From Oscillibacter sp. PC13 (GTDB taxonomy: Bacteria; Bacillota; Clostridia; Oscillospirales; Oscillospiraceae): a stretch of 64,000 bases of DNA. The notes beneath the pieces were generated by a model, which saw nothing but the letters and a program-made list of their open reading frames with translations, was not told the origin of the DNA and ran no database searches. Numbering within the stretch: position 1 is the first letter of the stretch; each line of letters opens with the position of its first letter. The translations under genes were made by a program, and so were the position numbers. Shown here piece by piece: positions 26,359 to 36,204 of the stretch. The stretch is taken from positions 1 to 64,000 of the forward strand of contig NZ_FOXE01000009.1 in the NCBI RefSeq assembly GCF_900115635.1, read 5' to 3'.

Positions 26359-27432
26359 ATGACATTCGTATATATCCTGGCGGCAGTTTTGATTTTCGGC
26401 GTGCTGGTGGCAGTCCACGAACTTGGCCATTTTATCACGGCGAAGCTTTGTGGCGTGCGTGTCAACGAATTTTCCATCGGCATGGGCCCGGCTATTTGGA
26501 GCCGGCAGCGGGGAGAGACCCTGTATGCCCTGCGGGCCTTGCCTGTGGGCGGATATTGTGCCATGGAGGGGGAGGACGAGGATTCCGGAGATGACCGGGC
26601 GCTGGTGCGTCAGAGCTTTTGGAAGCAGCTGCTGATTTTTGCGGCCGGCTCTTTCATGAACCTGCTGGCTGGCTTTTTGATCATTCTTGTCCTGTACAGC
26701 AGTGCGTCTGGCTTTTACACAGCAGAGATTGTGAATTTTGCGCCGGAACTGCAGCAGCGTGGGACGGACGGCCTGCAGGCTGGAGACGAGCTGTGGTCCA
26801 TTGATGGGGAACGGGTATATCTATACAGTGACATCAGCTTGCTGCTGGGGCTGAATCGAACGGGTGTGTTCGATCTGGTGGTACTGAGGGACGGGGAAAA
26901 AATGTCGCTGGAGAATGTCTCTCTGCCTAGACAGGAGTATACTTCCACCGACGGTGTCAGCAAGTATACCGGCGTGGGGTTGTATTTTGGCAATGTGGAG
27001 CCTGCCACTCTGGGCGGCAGACTGAAGAACACCTGGCTGAACACAGTGGATTTTATCCGAGTGGTGAGGCTCAGCCTGCAGATGCTGCTCTCCGGCGAGG
27101 CGGGCATGAAAGATCTGAGCGGGCCGGTGGGCATTGTTTCCACGATTACCGAAGTTGGCACAGCCTCCGAGAGTGTTGGGGCCGCGGTGGAGAACATTGC
27201 CTATTTTGCCGCCATGCTGGCAGTGAATCTGGCTGTGATGAATATGCTGCCCATTCCTGCGCTGGATGGAGGTAAGATTCTGTTTCTGACGCTGGACACG
27301 GTTTCTATGAAGCTGTTCCGCAAACGGATTCCGGAGCGGTATGAGGCTGTGGTGAATACGGCGGGATTCGTCATTCTGATGGGCTTTATGCTGATTGTGA
27401 CATTCCATGATGTGTTTAAGCTGTTTCAGTGA
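26359..27432 (+). CDS. rseP: RIP metalloprotease RseP (site-2 protease)
   Basis: 357 residues. The zinc motif HELGH lies at 20-24 in the first membrane helix, a PDZ domain is in the middle, and NMLPIPALDGGK near the C-terminus gives the third ligand. Homologues cut membrane-bound anti-sigma factors and leftover signal peptides. Placement between dxr and ispG is common in Firmicutes (rasP). This is a second M50 protease besides the SpoIVFB-like one at 7765. Confidence 0.95.
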   Translation: MTFVYILAAVLIFGVLVAVHELGHFITAKLCGVRVNEFSIGMGPAIWSRQRGETLYALRALPVGGYCAMEGEDEDSGDDRALVRQSFWKQLLIFAAGSFMNLLAGFLIILVLYSSASGFYTAEIVNFAPELQQRGTDGLQAGDELWSIDGERVYLYSDISLLLGLNRTGVFDLVVLRDGEKMSLENVSLPRQEYTSTDGVSKYTGVGLYFGNVEPATLGGRLKNTWLNTVDFIRVVRLSLQMLLSGEAGMKDLSGPVGIVSTITEVGTASESVGAAVENIAYFAAMLAVNLAVMNMLPIPALDGGKILFLTLDTVSMKLFRKRIPERYEAVVNTAGFVILMGFMLIVTFHDVFKLFQ

Positions 27433-27446
27433 CGGGAGGCATAAGA

Positions 27447-28484
27447 ATGACAAAACAACTGCTGGTAGGGAAGGTGGCTGTGGGCGGCGGCGCCCCGGTG
27501 TCCATCCAGTCCATGTGCAATACGAAAACGGATGATGTGGCCGCTACTGTGGCACAGATCAAGGCACTGGAGGCCGCTGGATGTGAGATCATCCGGGTGG
27601 CCATTCCGGATCAGGCGGCGGCGGAGGCAGTGGATCGCATCAAGGAGCAGATTGGAATCCCGTTGATCGCCGACATCCACTTCAACTACAAATTTGCCCT
27701 GGAATGCGCCCAGCGGGGAATTGACGCCATCCGCATCAACCCAGGCAATATCGGCGGGGAGGAAAAGGTGAAGGCCGTGGCGGACATCTGCCGCCAAAAG
27801 GGAATTCCCATCCGCATCGGCGTCAACGGCGGATCGCTGGAAAAGGAGCTGCGGGCGAAATATGGAGGCGTCACTGCCGAGGCTTTGGTGGAGAGCGCCA
27901 TGGGCCATGCGGCCCTGCTGAACAGGTTCGACTTTGACGACATTGCGATCTCCGTGAAATGCTCCGACGTGCCGCTGACCATGGCAGCTTACCGCCTTCT
28001 CTCGGAGCGGACGGACTACCCGCTGCATCTGGGCGTTACAGAGGCGGGGACGCCCTCTATGGGACTGGTGAAGTCCGCCATAGGCATCGGAGGTCTGCTG
28101 TGCATGGGCATTGGAGACACCATCCGGGTGACGCTGACGGCGGACCCGGTGGAGGAGATCTATGCCGCCAAGAAAATTTTGAAGGCGGCGGGGCTGCGAA
28201 AAGAGGATGTGAACCTGATTGCCTGCCCCACCTGCGGCCGCACCCGCATTGATTTAATCCCCATGGCGGAGGAAGTGGAGCGGCGGCTGGCGAACTGTAC
28301 TAAGAACATCACCGTAGCAGTCATGGGATGTGCGGTCAACGGCCCAGGAGAGGCTGCTGCAGCCGATATTGGTATCGCCGGCGGTAAGGGTGAGGGATTG
28401 ATTTTCCGAAAAGGAAAAATCCTTTACAAGGTTCCGCAGGAGCGGCTTGTGGATAAACTGTTGGAGGAGATTGAACGGCTGTAA
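27447..28484 (+). CDS. ispG: (E)-4-hydroxy-3-methylbut-2-enyl-diphosphate synthase
   Basis: 345 residues from the ATG at 27447 (GGGAGG). VSIQSMCNTKTDD starts the TIM barrel; the 4Fe-4S cluster ligands are in ACPTCGRT and MGCAVNGPGE. It performs the penultimate step of the methylerythritol phosphate pathway using reduced ferredoxin or flavodoxin, fitting an anaerobe. Confidence 0.97.
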   Translation: MTKQLLVGKVAVGGGAPVSIQSMCNTKTDDVAATVAQIKALEAAGCEIIRVAIPDQAAAEAVDRIKEQIGIPLIADIHFNYKFALECAQRGIDAIRINPGNIGGEEKVKAVADICRQKGIPIRIGVNGGSLEKELRAKYGGVTAEALVESAMGHAALLNRFDFDDIAISVKCSDVPLTMAAYRLLSERTDYPLHLGVTEAGTPSMGLVKSAIGIGGLLCMGIGDTIRVTLTADPVEEIYAAKKILKAAGLRKEDVNLIACPTCGRTRIDLIPMAEEVERRLANCTKNITVAVMGCAVNGPGEAAAADIGIAGGKGEGLIFRKGKILYKVPQERLVDKLLEEIERL

Positions 28485-28515
28485 GAACGCTTTGGGGGAC
28501 CGGGGGGAGTGCGGA

Positions 28516-28743
28516 ATGAATCGCCCGCAAAGAAATTTGTTGTTTTGGACGGTTGTTTTGGCGCTTTTTTTGATACAGCTGTATTTGGAAATGCGGCAGG
28601 GCGAAGTACATTGGCAGGATAACCATTTTGGCAGTGATGCTTTACCGTCTCCACGATCCTTCCAAATGGCCAAAGCTGTAACGGTGCAATATCCCATTGA
28701 AGAGCAGAGAGGAAACCATGTCGAAAGATATCCCATTTTTTGA
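28516..28743 (+). CDS. Small single-pass membrane protein between ispG and polC
   Basis: 75 residues, unassigned. The ATG at 28516 has GGGGGGAG upstream. A single hydrophobic segment (LLFWTVVLALFLIQLYL, about residues 9-25) is followed by a polar tail without motifs. It overlaps the polC start by 26 bases, so translation may couple to polC. The good binding site and spacing support a real gene, but without homologues in hand it could be spurious. Confidence 0.5.
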   Translation: MNRPQRNLLFWTVVLALFLIQLYLEMRQGEVHWQDNHFGSDALPSPRSFQMAKAVTVQYPIEEQRGNHVERYPIF

Positions 28744-31700
28744 AATGTTTACAGAGCTGCAGCTCTCCGGAGAGCTGCGGCTAAAGCTGGCCGGTGCTGT
28801 CCTGACCGGCGCCAGCATTGACCAAGGGCAGATGACCATGGCGCTGCAGCTGACGGTCCGAACACAGATGGCGGAGGAGGATCTGGAGGATCTGAAGCGG
28901 ATGATCACCGCTGTCTACGGATTCCGCCAGGTGGAAATTACGCTTACCTGCAAGGCACCAACGGCACCAGTTTCCCTGTCCGCTCCGGTGGCTTCTGCCC
29001 CGGCGGCGGGGGAGAAGAAGGCGGCTGTCTCCAAAATCCTGATGGGCAAGCCCATTAAGACCCGGCCGGGTCCCATGAAGGATTTAGATTTGAAGATGGG
29101 TAGCGCCACCGTGGCAGGAAAGGTCTTTGCTTTTGAATGCCGGGAGACCCGGCGCCCTGGTATGTGGCGGCTGAGCTTTGACATGACGGACTATACCAAC
29201 TCCGTTACCGTTCAAAAGAATCTGACCACCAAGGAGGCCCAGACACTGGAGGGAGCTATCAAGCCCGGCATGTGGCTGTGCGTCCAGGGAAAAATGGAAC
29301 CCACCTGGGACGGCAAGGATATCCAGCTGAATCCCTATCATATCAACGTGATTACCCATGAGGAGCGCCAGGACACTGCAAAAGAGAAGCGGGTGGAACT
29401 GCACCTACATACAAAGATGAGCAACATGGACGCTCTGACGGACACGAAGGAAGTGGTACAGGAAGCCATCCGCTGGGGACACCCTGCCATTGCCATCACG
29501 GATCACGGTGTTGCCCAGTCCTTCCCGGATGCCTGGCATGCTGCGGGGGACAAGATTAAAATCCTCTACGGTGTGGAGGGGTATTTTGTCAATAATATTG
29601 ACGATCGGGTGGCGGTTCACGGTACGCAGGACTGCGGTCTGGACGATGAGTTTGTGTGCTTTGACATCGAGACTACCGGATTGAAGGTGGACCGGGAGGC
29701 CATTACGGAAATCGGCGCAGTGGTGCTGAAAAACGGAGAAATCGCGGAGCGGTTTCAGACCTTTGTGAATCCCAATCGCCGCCTGACTCCAGAGATCATC
29801 GGCCTGACTGGGATCACCGATGAGATGCTCAAAGACGCCCCTCAGCTCAAAGAGGCCCTGACGGAGTTTTTGAAATTTGTAAACGGCCGGCCTCTGGCAG
29901 CACACAACGCAGAGTTCGATATCGGCTTCATTCGGGCGGGCTGCAAAAAGGTGGGGCTGGCTTTTAACCCCACCTACGTGGACTCCTTGATTCTGGCTCA
30001 GAATCTGCTGCCGCATCTGCATAAGTATAAGCTGGATATCGTGGCAGAGGAACTGGATCTGCCCGCTTTCAACCACCACCGGGCCAGCGATGACGCTGCC
30101 ACGGTGGGCTATATGCTGATTCCGTTCTGGAAGATGCTCCATGACAAGGGCATCCACACCCTTCAGGCAGTGAATGGGGAGATGGAGAAGCTGCGTCCGT
30201 TGGGCAGTAAGACCAACCGCTTTCCAAAACACATTATTCTGATTGCCAAAAATAAGGTGGGGCTGAAGAATCTCTATCAGATGATTTCTGCCTCCAACCT
30301 GAAGTATTTCAAGCGGGTGCCCACCATCCCCAAGAGCCTTCTGAAGGAGCACCGGGAGGGTATCATCGTCGGATCCGCCTGTGAGGCTGGCGAGTTATTC
30401 CGGGCGGTGGCGGACCACAAGGATTGGGACGAGCTAAAGCGCATCGCCTCCTTCTATGACTATCTGGAAATCCAGCCCCTCTGCAACAATGCCTTTATGC
30501 TGCGCAACGGGGACATCCAGAGTGAGGAGGAGCTGCGGGAATTCAACCGTACCATCGTCCGATTGGGCGAGGAGCTTGGAAAACCCGTCTGCGCCACTGG
30601 TGACGTCCACTTCCGGGAGCCAGAGGACGAGGTATACCGCCGCATTCTGCTGGCCTCCAAGAAGTTTCCGGATGCCAACGCACCGTTGCCCATCTACTTC
30701 AAGACCACCGACGAGATGCTGGAGGAATTCCGGTATCTGGGGGAGGAGAAGGCCTATGAGGTGGTGGTCACCAACACCAGGGCGATTGCGGACATGGTGG
30801 AAACCTTTGAACTCCTCCCTCCGGATCTGTTTCCCCCGCGTCTGGCCAACTCAGAAGAGGATCTGAACCGCCTGGTGTGGGAGAAGGTTCACAGACTGTA
30901 TGGGGAGAACCCGCCCCAGCTGATTATAGACCGGCTGAATGTGGAGCTGGGAGGCATTCTGGGCAAGTATGACGTGGTGTACATGTCCGCCCAGAAATTA
31001 GTGCAGCGCTCTTTGGAAAATGGCTATCTGGTGGGCTCCAGAGGGTCGGTTGGATCGTCACTGGTGGCCTATATGTCCGGCATTACGGAGGTGAACTCCC
31101 TGCCGCCCCACTACCGTTGCCCAAACTGCAAGCACACGGAGTTCATTATGGACGGTTCCTATGGCTGCGGTGCTGATATGCCGGATAAGATCTGCCCGAA
31201 GTGCGGAACAAAGTACGAAAAGGACGGATTTGACATTCCCTTTGAGACCTTTTTGGGCTTTGGCGGCGGCAAGGTTCCGGATATCGATTTGAACTTCTCC
31301 GGCGAGTATCAGGCCCGGGCCCACCGCCACGCCATTGAGATGTTCGGCGAGACGCAGGTGTTCCGGGCGGGCACCATCGGTACCCTGGCGGAGAAAACCG
31401 CCTATGGCTTTGTGAAGAAGTACCTGGAGGAGAACGGCATGGTGGCCGGCAGGGCGGAGGAGAACCGTCTGACCTTGGGATGCGTCGGTGCACGGCGTAC
31501 CACTGGCCAGCACCCTGGCGGCCTGGTAGTTGTCCCGGACGACATGGATATGGAGGACTTCTGCCCCGTCCAGCATCCCGCGGATGCCGATGACTCTGAC
31601 ACCATTACAACACATTTTGAATATCACTCCATGGAGGCAAATCTTCTGAAGCTGGACATGCTGGGACATGATGACCCCACCATGGTCCGCATGATGCAGG

Positions 31701-32710
31701 ACTTGACCGGCGTGGATCCCCACGACATCCCGCTGGACGACCCGGACACCATGTCCATCTTCACGTCCAGCAAGGTGCTTGGGTACGAAAATGACGAGTT
31801 GCTGGGCCCAACTGGCGCCGTAGCCATTCCGGAATTCAACACCCGGTTCACCCGTCAGATGCTGGTGGATACCCAGCCAAAGGACTTCAACACCCTGGTG
31901 CGGCTCTCCGGATTTTCCCACGGCACGGATGTGTGGCTGGGCAATGCCCGGGAACTGATCGTGGGCGGTACAGCCAGCGTTTTGGAAACAGTGGGCTGCC
32001 GTGACGACATCATGCTGTACCTGATATCAAAGGGCCTGGATCCCAAGATGAGCTTTAAAATCATGGAGAAGGTCCGAAAGGGCAAGGTGAAGAAAGGCGG
32101 CTTTGACGAAGGCTGGGTAGAGGCTATGCGGGAGCACGATGTGCCGGAGTGGTACATTGAGTCTCTGGCAAAAATCGGTTACCTGTTTCCGAAGGCCCAC
32201 GCAGTGGCCTACGTGATGATGGCCTTTCGCATCGCCTGGTTCAAGGTTCATGAGCCGCTGGCTTTCTATGCGACCTTTTTCTCTATCCGGGCAAAGGCCT
32301 TTGACGCGGAGTTCTGCTGTGCCGGTATGGATGCGGTGAAACGGAAGATTCGGGAGATTGAAAATAACAAGGATGCCACCGCAGTGGAGCAGAACCTGCT
32401 GACTACATTGGAGGTTTGCTATGAGTTCTACCTTCGGGGGTTCCACTTTGACACCATCAATATTTACGAGTCTGAGGCCACCAAGTTCAAAGTAACGGAA
32501 AAAGGGCTTCTGCCTCCGTTTGTGTCAGTTCACGGATTGGGCGAGTCAGCGGCCATTGACACAGTGGAGAAGCGGAAAGGGAAAAGCTTTGTCTCCATTG
32601 AGGAGTTTGCCATGTGCTGCAATAAGCTCTCCAAAACTCATATCGAGCAGCTGAAAGCCTTGGGAGCCTTTGCCGGGATGGCGGAAACCAGCCAAATGAC
32701 GCTGTTTTAA
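28718..32710 (+). CDS. polC: DNA polymerase III PolC-type alpha subunit
   Basis: 1330 residues from the ATG at 28718. The order is PolC-specific: N-terminal domain and OB fold (~145-220), PHP domain (LHLHTKMSNMDALTD, ~227) split by a DEDD 3'-5' exonuclease (CFDIETTGLK with Asp316), then the zinc finger (CPNC...CPKCG, ~798-840) and the polymerase palm with PDIDLNFSG (~853). It is the leading-strand replicase of Firmicutes with built-in proofreading. It closes the pyrH-ispG run and ends at a strong terminator. A separate DnaE lies at 50188. Confidence 0.97.
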   Translation: MSKDIPFFEMFTELQLSGELRLKLAGAVLTGASIDQGQMTMALQLTVRTQMAEEDLEDLKRMITAVYGFRQVEITLTCKAPTAPVSLSAPVASAPAAGEKKAAVSKILMGKPIKTRPGPMKDLDLKMGSATVAGKVFAFECRETRRPGMWRLSFDMTDYTNSVTVQKNLTTKEAQTLEGAIKPGMWLCVQGKMEPTWDGKDIQLNPYHINVITHEERQDTAKEKRVELHLHTKMSNMDALTDTKEVVQEAIRWGHPAIAITDHGVAQSFPDAWHAAGDKIKILYGVEGYFVNNIDDRVAVHGTQDCGLDDEFVCFDIETTGLKVDREAITEIGAVVLKNGEIAERFQTFVNPNRRLTPEIIGLTGITDEMLKDAPQLKEALTEFLKFVNGRPLAAHNAEFDIGFIRAGCKKVGLAFNPTYVDSLILAQNLLPHLHKYKLDIVAEELDLPAFNHHRASDDAATVGYMLIPFWKMLHDKGIHTLQAVNGEMEKLRPLGSKTNRFPKHIILIAKNKVGLKNLYQMISASNLKYFKRVPTIPKSLLKEHREGIIVGSACEAGELFRAVADHKDWDELKRIASFYDYLEIQPLCNNAFMLRNGDIQSEEELREFNRTIVRLGEELGKPVCATGDVHFREPEDEVYRRILLASKKFPDANAPLPIYFKTTDEMLEEFRYLGEEKAYEVVVTNTRAIADMVETFELLPPDLFPPRLANSEEDLNRLVWEKVHRLYGENPPQLIIDRLNVELGGILGKYDVVYMSAQKLVQRSLENGYLVGSRGSVGSSLVAYMSGITEVNSLPPHYRCPNCKHTEFIMDGSYGCGADMPDKICPKCGTKYEKDGFDIPFETFLGFGGGKVPDIDLNFSGEYQARAHRHAIEMFGETQVFRAGTIGTLAEKTAYGFVKKYLEENGMVAGRAEENRLTLGCVGARRTTGQHPGGLVVVPDDMDMEDFCPVQHPADADDSDTITTHFEYHSMEANLLKLDMLGHDDPTMVRMMQDLTGVDPHDIPLDDPDTMSIFTSSKVLGYENDELLGPTGAVAIPEFNTRFTRQMLVDTQPKDFNTLVRLSGFSHGTDVWLGNARELIVGGTASVLETVGCRDDIMLYLISKGLDPKMSFKIMEKVRKGKVKKGGFDEGWVEAMREHDVPEWYIESLAKIGYLFPKAHAVAYVMMAFRIAWFKVHEPLAFYATFFSIRAKAFDAEFCCAGMDAVKRKIREIENNKDATAVEQNLLTTLEVCYEFYLRGFHFDTINIYESEATKFKVTEKGLLPPFVSVHGLGESAAIDTVEKRKGKSFVSIEEFAMCCNKLSKTHIEQLKALGAFAGMAETSQMTLF

Positions 32711-32750
32711 AAGGCGTCCGACCACTGGGATCAGGATAGGACGCTTTTTA
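32709..32750 (+). terminator. polC terminator
   Basis: AAAAGGCGTCC pairs with GGACGCTTTTT across a loop of about 19 bases right after the stop. Confidence 0.8.
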
Positions 32751-32780
32751 TCCTGTATGGGACAAGTGCATTTTCGGGTA

Positions 32781-32816
32781 AAAAAGGACTGCGTTCTCTT
32801 GAACGCAGTCCTTTTT
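32781..32816. terminator. Bidirectional terminator between convergent genes
   Basis: AAAAAGGACTGCGTTC and GAACGCAGTCCTTTTT form a perfect 16-base-pair stem with a TCTT loop, symmetrical for both strands, between polC and the thioesterase gene. Confidence 0.95.
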
Positions 32817-32818
32817 CT

Positions 32819-33214
32819 TTACTTTTCCAACTTCGCGTTGCATTTTGCCAGGAACTTTTCGCTTTTGATGACAGCTCTGGTGTGCGTGCCTGCGCCGATG
32901 GGGCCTTTCTCGTCCCAGGCTTTTACGGCAAAGTCAACCATTTTCCCGTTTTCAGACACGGCCGTAATCTCTGCCTCCGCCCAGACAGTCATACCTATGG
33001 GTGTTGGGGCGTCATGACTGACGTCCAGATGGGTGCCTACGCTGCCCTGTTCTCCCTCTAAAAAAGTCTGCAGACAGGTCATGGCGGCGTTCTCCATCAT
33101 GGCGCACAGATAGGGGGTGCCGAATACCGGAAGGGCACCGGAGCCGATGGTGGCAGCGGTCAATTCATCTGTCACGGTCTGCTCTATCTGACACTTGGTT
33201 CCAATCAAAATCAT
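32819..33214 (-). CDS. Hotdog-fold thioesterase, FlK-like
   Basis: 131 residues. VGTHLDVSHDAPTPIGMTVWAEAEI and a central MMENAAM helix are typical of the fluoroacetyl-CoA thioesterase-like (FlK) group of hotdog proteins, which hydrolyse acyl-CoAs. The specific substrate cannot be told. AAAGGAGG precedes the ATG. It is a single-gene unit downstream of the potABCD operon and in the same direction; a terminator lies between them. Confidence 0.8.
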   Translation of the reverse strand: MILIGTKCQIEQTVTDELTAATIGSGALPVFGTPYLCAMMENAAMTCLQTFLEGEQGSVGTHLDVSHDAPTPIGMTVWAEAEITAVSENGKMVDFAVKAWDEKGPIGAGTHTRAVIKSEKFLAKCNAKLEK

Positions 33215-33276
33215 AGGGAAATCCTCCTTTGTATGTTCCCGCTCAGTTTACATGATTTTCCCGAACTTGGCAAGAG

Positions 33277-33307
33277 AAAAGGCCGATGCTGTTTGGCACC
33301 GGCCTTC
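33277..33307 (-). terminator. potD terminator
   Basis: On the minus strand, AAGGCCGGTGC pairs with GCATCGGCCTT (one wobble) across a six-base loop, then TTCTC follows. Confidence 0.75.
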
Positions 33308-33312
33308 TGGAT

Positions 33313-34422
33313 TCAAATTCCAAGTTCTGTCCACAAGTCATTGTACAGCGTCAACGTCTCGTCCGGCAGATTTTCATAGACCTCGCAACGATCCAGAACA
33401 CTCTGGGGAGCGGCCATGATCTCGTACAGCTCGCTGTCAAGCGGCTCGCCGTAGGTTTCCTCGTAATAGGAGGGATACTGCTCCAATGCCTCAGTATTGG
33501 GGGAGGCGTACCAGATATAGTCCATGTTCCGCAGGTTGGCATCTGTGGAGGCAATGAAATTGATCCAAGCCTCAGCCTCCTCTTTGTGCTGTGCGTCCTT
33601 CAGTACACACATGGCATCCACAAACCAATTGGATCCCTCATCCGGCACCACATATTTGAGATCCGGGTTGTTCTCCAGCATGGTCAGGTAGTCGCCGGCG
33701 TAGTACATGGCAATGGCAGCATTTCCGCCCTCCATCTTCTGGAATACCTGGTCCATAACAAAGGCCTGGTACACGCCTTTCTCCTTCGCATCCGCCAGCA
33801 GCTGATAGGCCTCCCGAATCTGGGCCTCGTCGGTGGTATTCAGGGAGTAACCCAGATCCAAAAGGGCGGCGCCCAAAGCATCACGGGAGTTGTTGATCAT
33901 CAGGATATCTCCTGCATACCGCTCGTCAAACATGGCGTCCCAGCTGGTGATGGGATCCTCCACCATGGTGGAGTTGTAAATGATGCCCAAGGTGCCCCAG
34001 GTGTAAGGAACCGTATACTTATTCTCCGGGTCAAAGCTCAGTCCCTTGTACTGGTCGTCAATCAGGGCATAGTTGGGAATATTGTCGTAGTTCAGCTCCG
34101 CCAGCATACCTTCTTTGATTAAACGCGCAATCATATAGTCAGATGGGACGATAACGTCGAAATCTCCAGCGCCTGTTTTCAGCAGGGAATACAGGGCCTC
34201 GTTGCTCTCTGCGGTCTGGTAATTGACTTCAATGCCGGTCTCGTCCTCGAATTGATAGATCAAGTCCTCGTCAATATATTCACCCCAGCTGCACACGTTC
34301 ACAACGCGCTTGCCGCCGCCGTCACTGCCGCCGGTGCTCTCACCGTTTTGAGAGGTGGCGTTTCCGCCGCATCCGGTCAGGAACAGGGCCATCAAAATGG
34401 CACAGGCTACTGTTTTTTTCAA
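33313..34422 (-). CDS. potD: Spermidine/putrescine ABC transporter substrate-binding lipoprotein
   Basis: 369 residues. A lipoprotein signal ends at Cys18 (LFLTGC). RVVNVCSWGEYIDEDLIYQFE is the hallmark of PotD/PotF-type polyamine binders, and YTWGTLGIIYN and WDAMFD are further conserved positions. It delivers polyamines to the PotBC permease at the outer face of the membrane. It is last in the potABCD order on the minus strand. Confidence 0.94.
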   Translation of the reverse strand: MKKTVACAILMALFLTGCGGNATSQNGESTGGSDGGGKRVVNVCSWGEYIDEDLIYQFEDETGIEVNYQTAESNEALYSLLKTGAGDFDVIVPSDYMIARLIKEGMLAELNYDNIPNYALIDDQYKGLSFDPENKYTVPYTWGTLGIIYNSTMVEDPITSWDAMFDERYAGDILMINNSRDALGAALLDLGYSLNTTDEAQIREAYQLLADAKEKGVYQAFVMDQVFQKMEGGNAAIAMYYAGDYLTMLENNPDLKYVVPDEGSNWFVDAMCVLKDAQHKEEAEAWINFIASTDANLRNMDYIWYASPNTEALEQYPSYYEETYGEPLDSELYEIMAAPQSVLDRCEVYENLPDETLTLYNDLWTELGI

Positions 34423-34489
34423 TTGATCATTCCTCCAATATATTGTTAATCGTATTTCAAGACTCCTCAGGAGTCAGGAAATCAAAAGA

Positions 34490-35353
34490 TTACGTCCGCC
34501 GGCGCAAGGCGGCTTTCTCCTGCCGGGCCTCCCGGATGTTGACGATGGCCAGCAGCGTCAGCACGGTGACAAACAGCAGGGTGGAAATGGCGTTGATTTG
34601 CGGGCTGACCCGCTTTTTGGTCATGCCGTAGATTGTCATCGCCAGGGTAGAGGCTGAGGAACCGGCCGTGAAGTAGCTGATGATAAAATCGTCAATACTC
34701 ATGGTAAAGGCTGTCAGCGCGCCTGAGACGATGCCGGGCTTAATCTCGGGGATGATGACTTTCCAGAAGGCCTGCATCCAGGTGCAGCCCAGATCCTGGG
34801 CTGCGTCCACCAGATTTTTGTCCATTTGCCGCAGCTTGGGGCCCACGGACAAAATGACATAGGGGATGTTGAAGGTGACATGCGCAATCAGCAATGTGCC
34901 GAAGCCCATGGTCAGCCGGGTGGGGAGCTGGAACAGTCCCAGCGTGTTGAACCAGGAGGCAAATGCTCCCCAACCGTTGAAAAAGGCCACAAAGAACAGG
35001 CACATGGAGACACCAGTCACAATATCCGCGTTCATCATCGGAATATTATTGACCGTCATCAGCGGCTCCCGGACCCGCCGCCGCATAGCAAAAAAGCCGA
35101 TGGCAGCAAAAGTGCCGGCAATGGTGGCGATAACCGTGGCCAGGAAGGACACCAGAAGCGTGGTGGACAGGCTTTGAATGATGAGGCGGTTGCTCAGCAG
35201 TTTTCCATACCACTCCAGGGAAAAGCCTTTCCAGACGGAGGAGCTGGTGCCGGCGTTGAAAGAGAAGACGATCAGCACAAAAATGGGGGCGTACAGAAAC
35301 AAAAACACCAACGCCATAAAAAGCCTGCTTCCAATGGAATTACGCCGTTTCAT
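34490..35353 (-). CDS. potC: Spermidine/putrescine ABC transporter permease PotC
   Basis: 287 residues with six membrane helices. The EAA loop (LVDAAQDLGCTWMQAFWKVIIPEI) that contacts the ATPase is clear. FSFNAGTSSSVWKGFSLEWY near the N-terminus is typical of PotC. It overlaps potB by four bases. Confidence 0.94.
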   Translation of the reverse strand: MKRRNSIGSRLFMALVFLFLYAPIFVLIVFSFNAGTSSSVWKGFSLEWYGKLLSNRLIIQSLSTTLLVSFLATVIATIAGTFAAIGFFAMRRRVREPLMTVNNIPMMNADIVTGVSMCLFFVAFFNGWGAFASWFNTLGLFQLPTRLTMGFGTLLIAHVTFNIPYVILSVGPKLRQMDKNLVDAAQDLGCTWMQAFWKVIIPEIKPGIVSGALTAFTMSIDDFIISYFTAGSSASTLAMTIYGMTKKRVSPQINAISTLLFVTVLTLLAIVNIREARQEKAALRRRT

Positions 35354-36204
35354 AGCATCACCGCCTGTTCCTCACCCTCACCGAAGCGGTTCATGACGAC
35401 CATGCAGATGACCACAATGATCATCATGACGAGGGAAATGGCTGCACCCAACTGGGGATTGTAAGCTCCGCCCAGGAATTGCCGCTCAATCAAATCGCCC
35501 AGCAAAAGCTCCGTTCCGCCGCCCAGCATGGTGCTGATGGCAAAGGTGGAAACCGAGGGGACGAACACCATGGTGATGCCAGAGAGCACACCGGGGAGGG
35601 AGAGGGGCAGGATGACCCGCTGAAAAACATGGAAGGAGTTGGCGCCAAGGTCCCTGGCTGCCTCCAGAAGAGAGTGATCCAGCTTGACGATAACGGAGTA
35701 AATAGGCAGGATCATGAAGGGGAGATAGTTGTAAACCATGCCCAGCACCACGGCACCTTGAGTATTGATCATCCGGAAAAATTGAAGATTCGTCCCAAAG
35801 ATACTGTTGTACAGCGCGATAATCCCTATTTTTTGAAACAACTGGTTCAAAAGGCCATTGTTCTCCAGAAGCGTCATCCAGGAATAAGTCCGCAGCAGGA
35901 AATTCATCCACATGGGCAGCATGATAAGCACCATGGCCACCCGCTGAAAGCGGAGGCCCTCCTTGGCCATCATATAGGACACGGGATAACCGATGGCTAC
36001 ACAGATGACAGTAGCGATAGTGGCCAGCTTGAAGGAGCGACCGAATACCACGGCATAGGTGCCCATGCGGGTAAAGTTCTCAAATGTGAAGCCTCCGTCG
36101 GCAGAGGAGAAGGCATAGACCACCACCATGAGAATGGGGGCTACCACAAACAGGGCCATCCATACCACATAGGGAAACGCGAAAAAAGAGAGCTTATTCT
36201 TCAT
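35350..36204 (-). CDS. potB: Spermidine/putrescine ABC transporter permease PotB
   Basis: 284 residues from the ATG at 36204, inside the end of potA. Six membrane helices; the EAA loop is [23 protein letters not shown]. With PotC it forms the transmembrane channel. A GAGGAGAG stretch within potA serves as binding site, so translation is coupled. Confidence 0.94.
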   Translation of the reverse strand: MKNKLSFFAFPYVVWMALFVVAPILMVVVYAFSSADGGFTFENFTRMGTYAVVFGRSFKLATIATVICVAIGYPVSYMMAKEGLRFQRVAMVLIMLPMWMNFLLRTYSWMTLLENNGLLNQLFQKIGIIALYNSIFGTNLQFFRMINTQGAVVLGMVYNYLPFMILPIYSVIVKLDHSLLEAARDLGANSFHVFQRVILPLSLPGVLSGITMVFVPSVSTFAISTMLGGGTELLLGDLIERQFLGGAYNPQLGAAISLVMMIIVVICMVVMNRFGEGEEQAVML

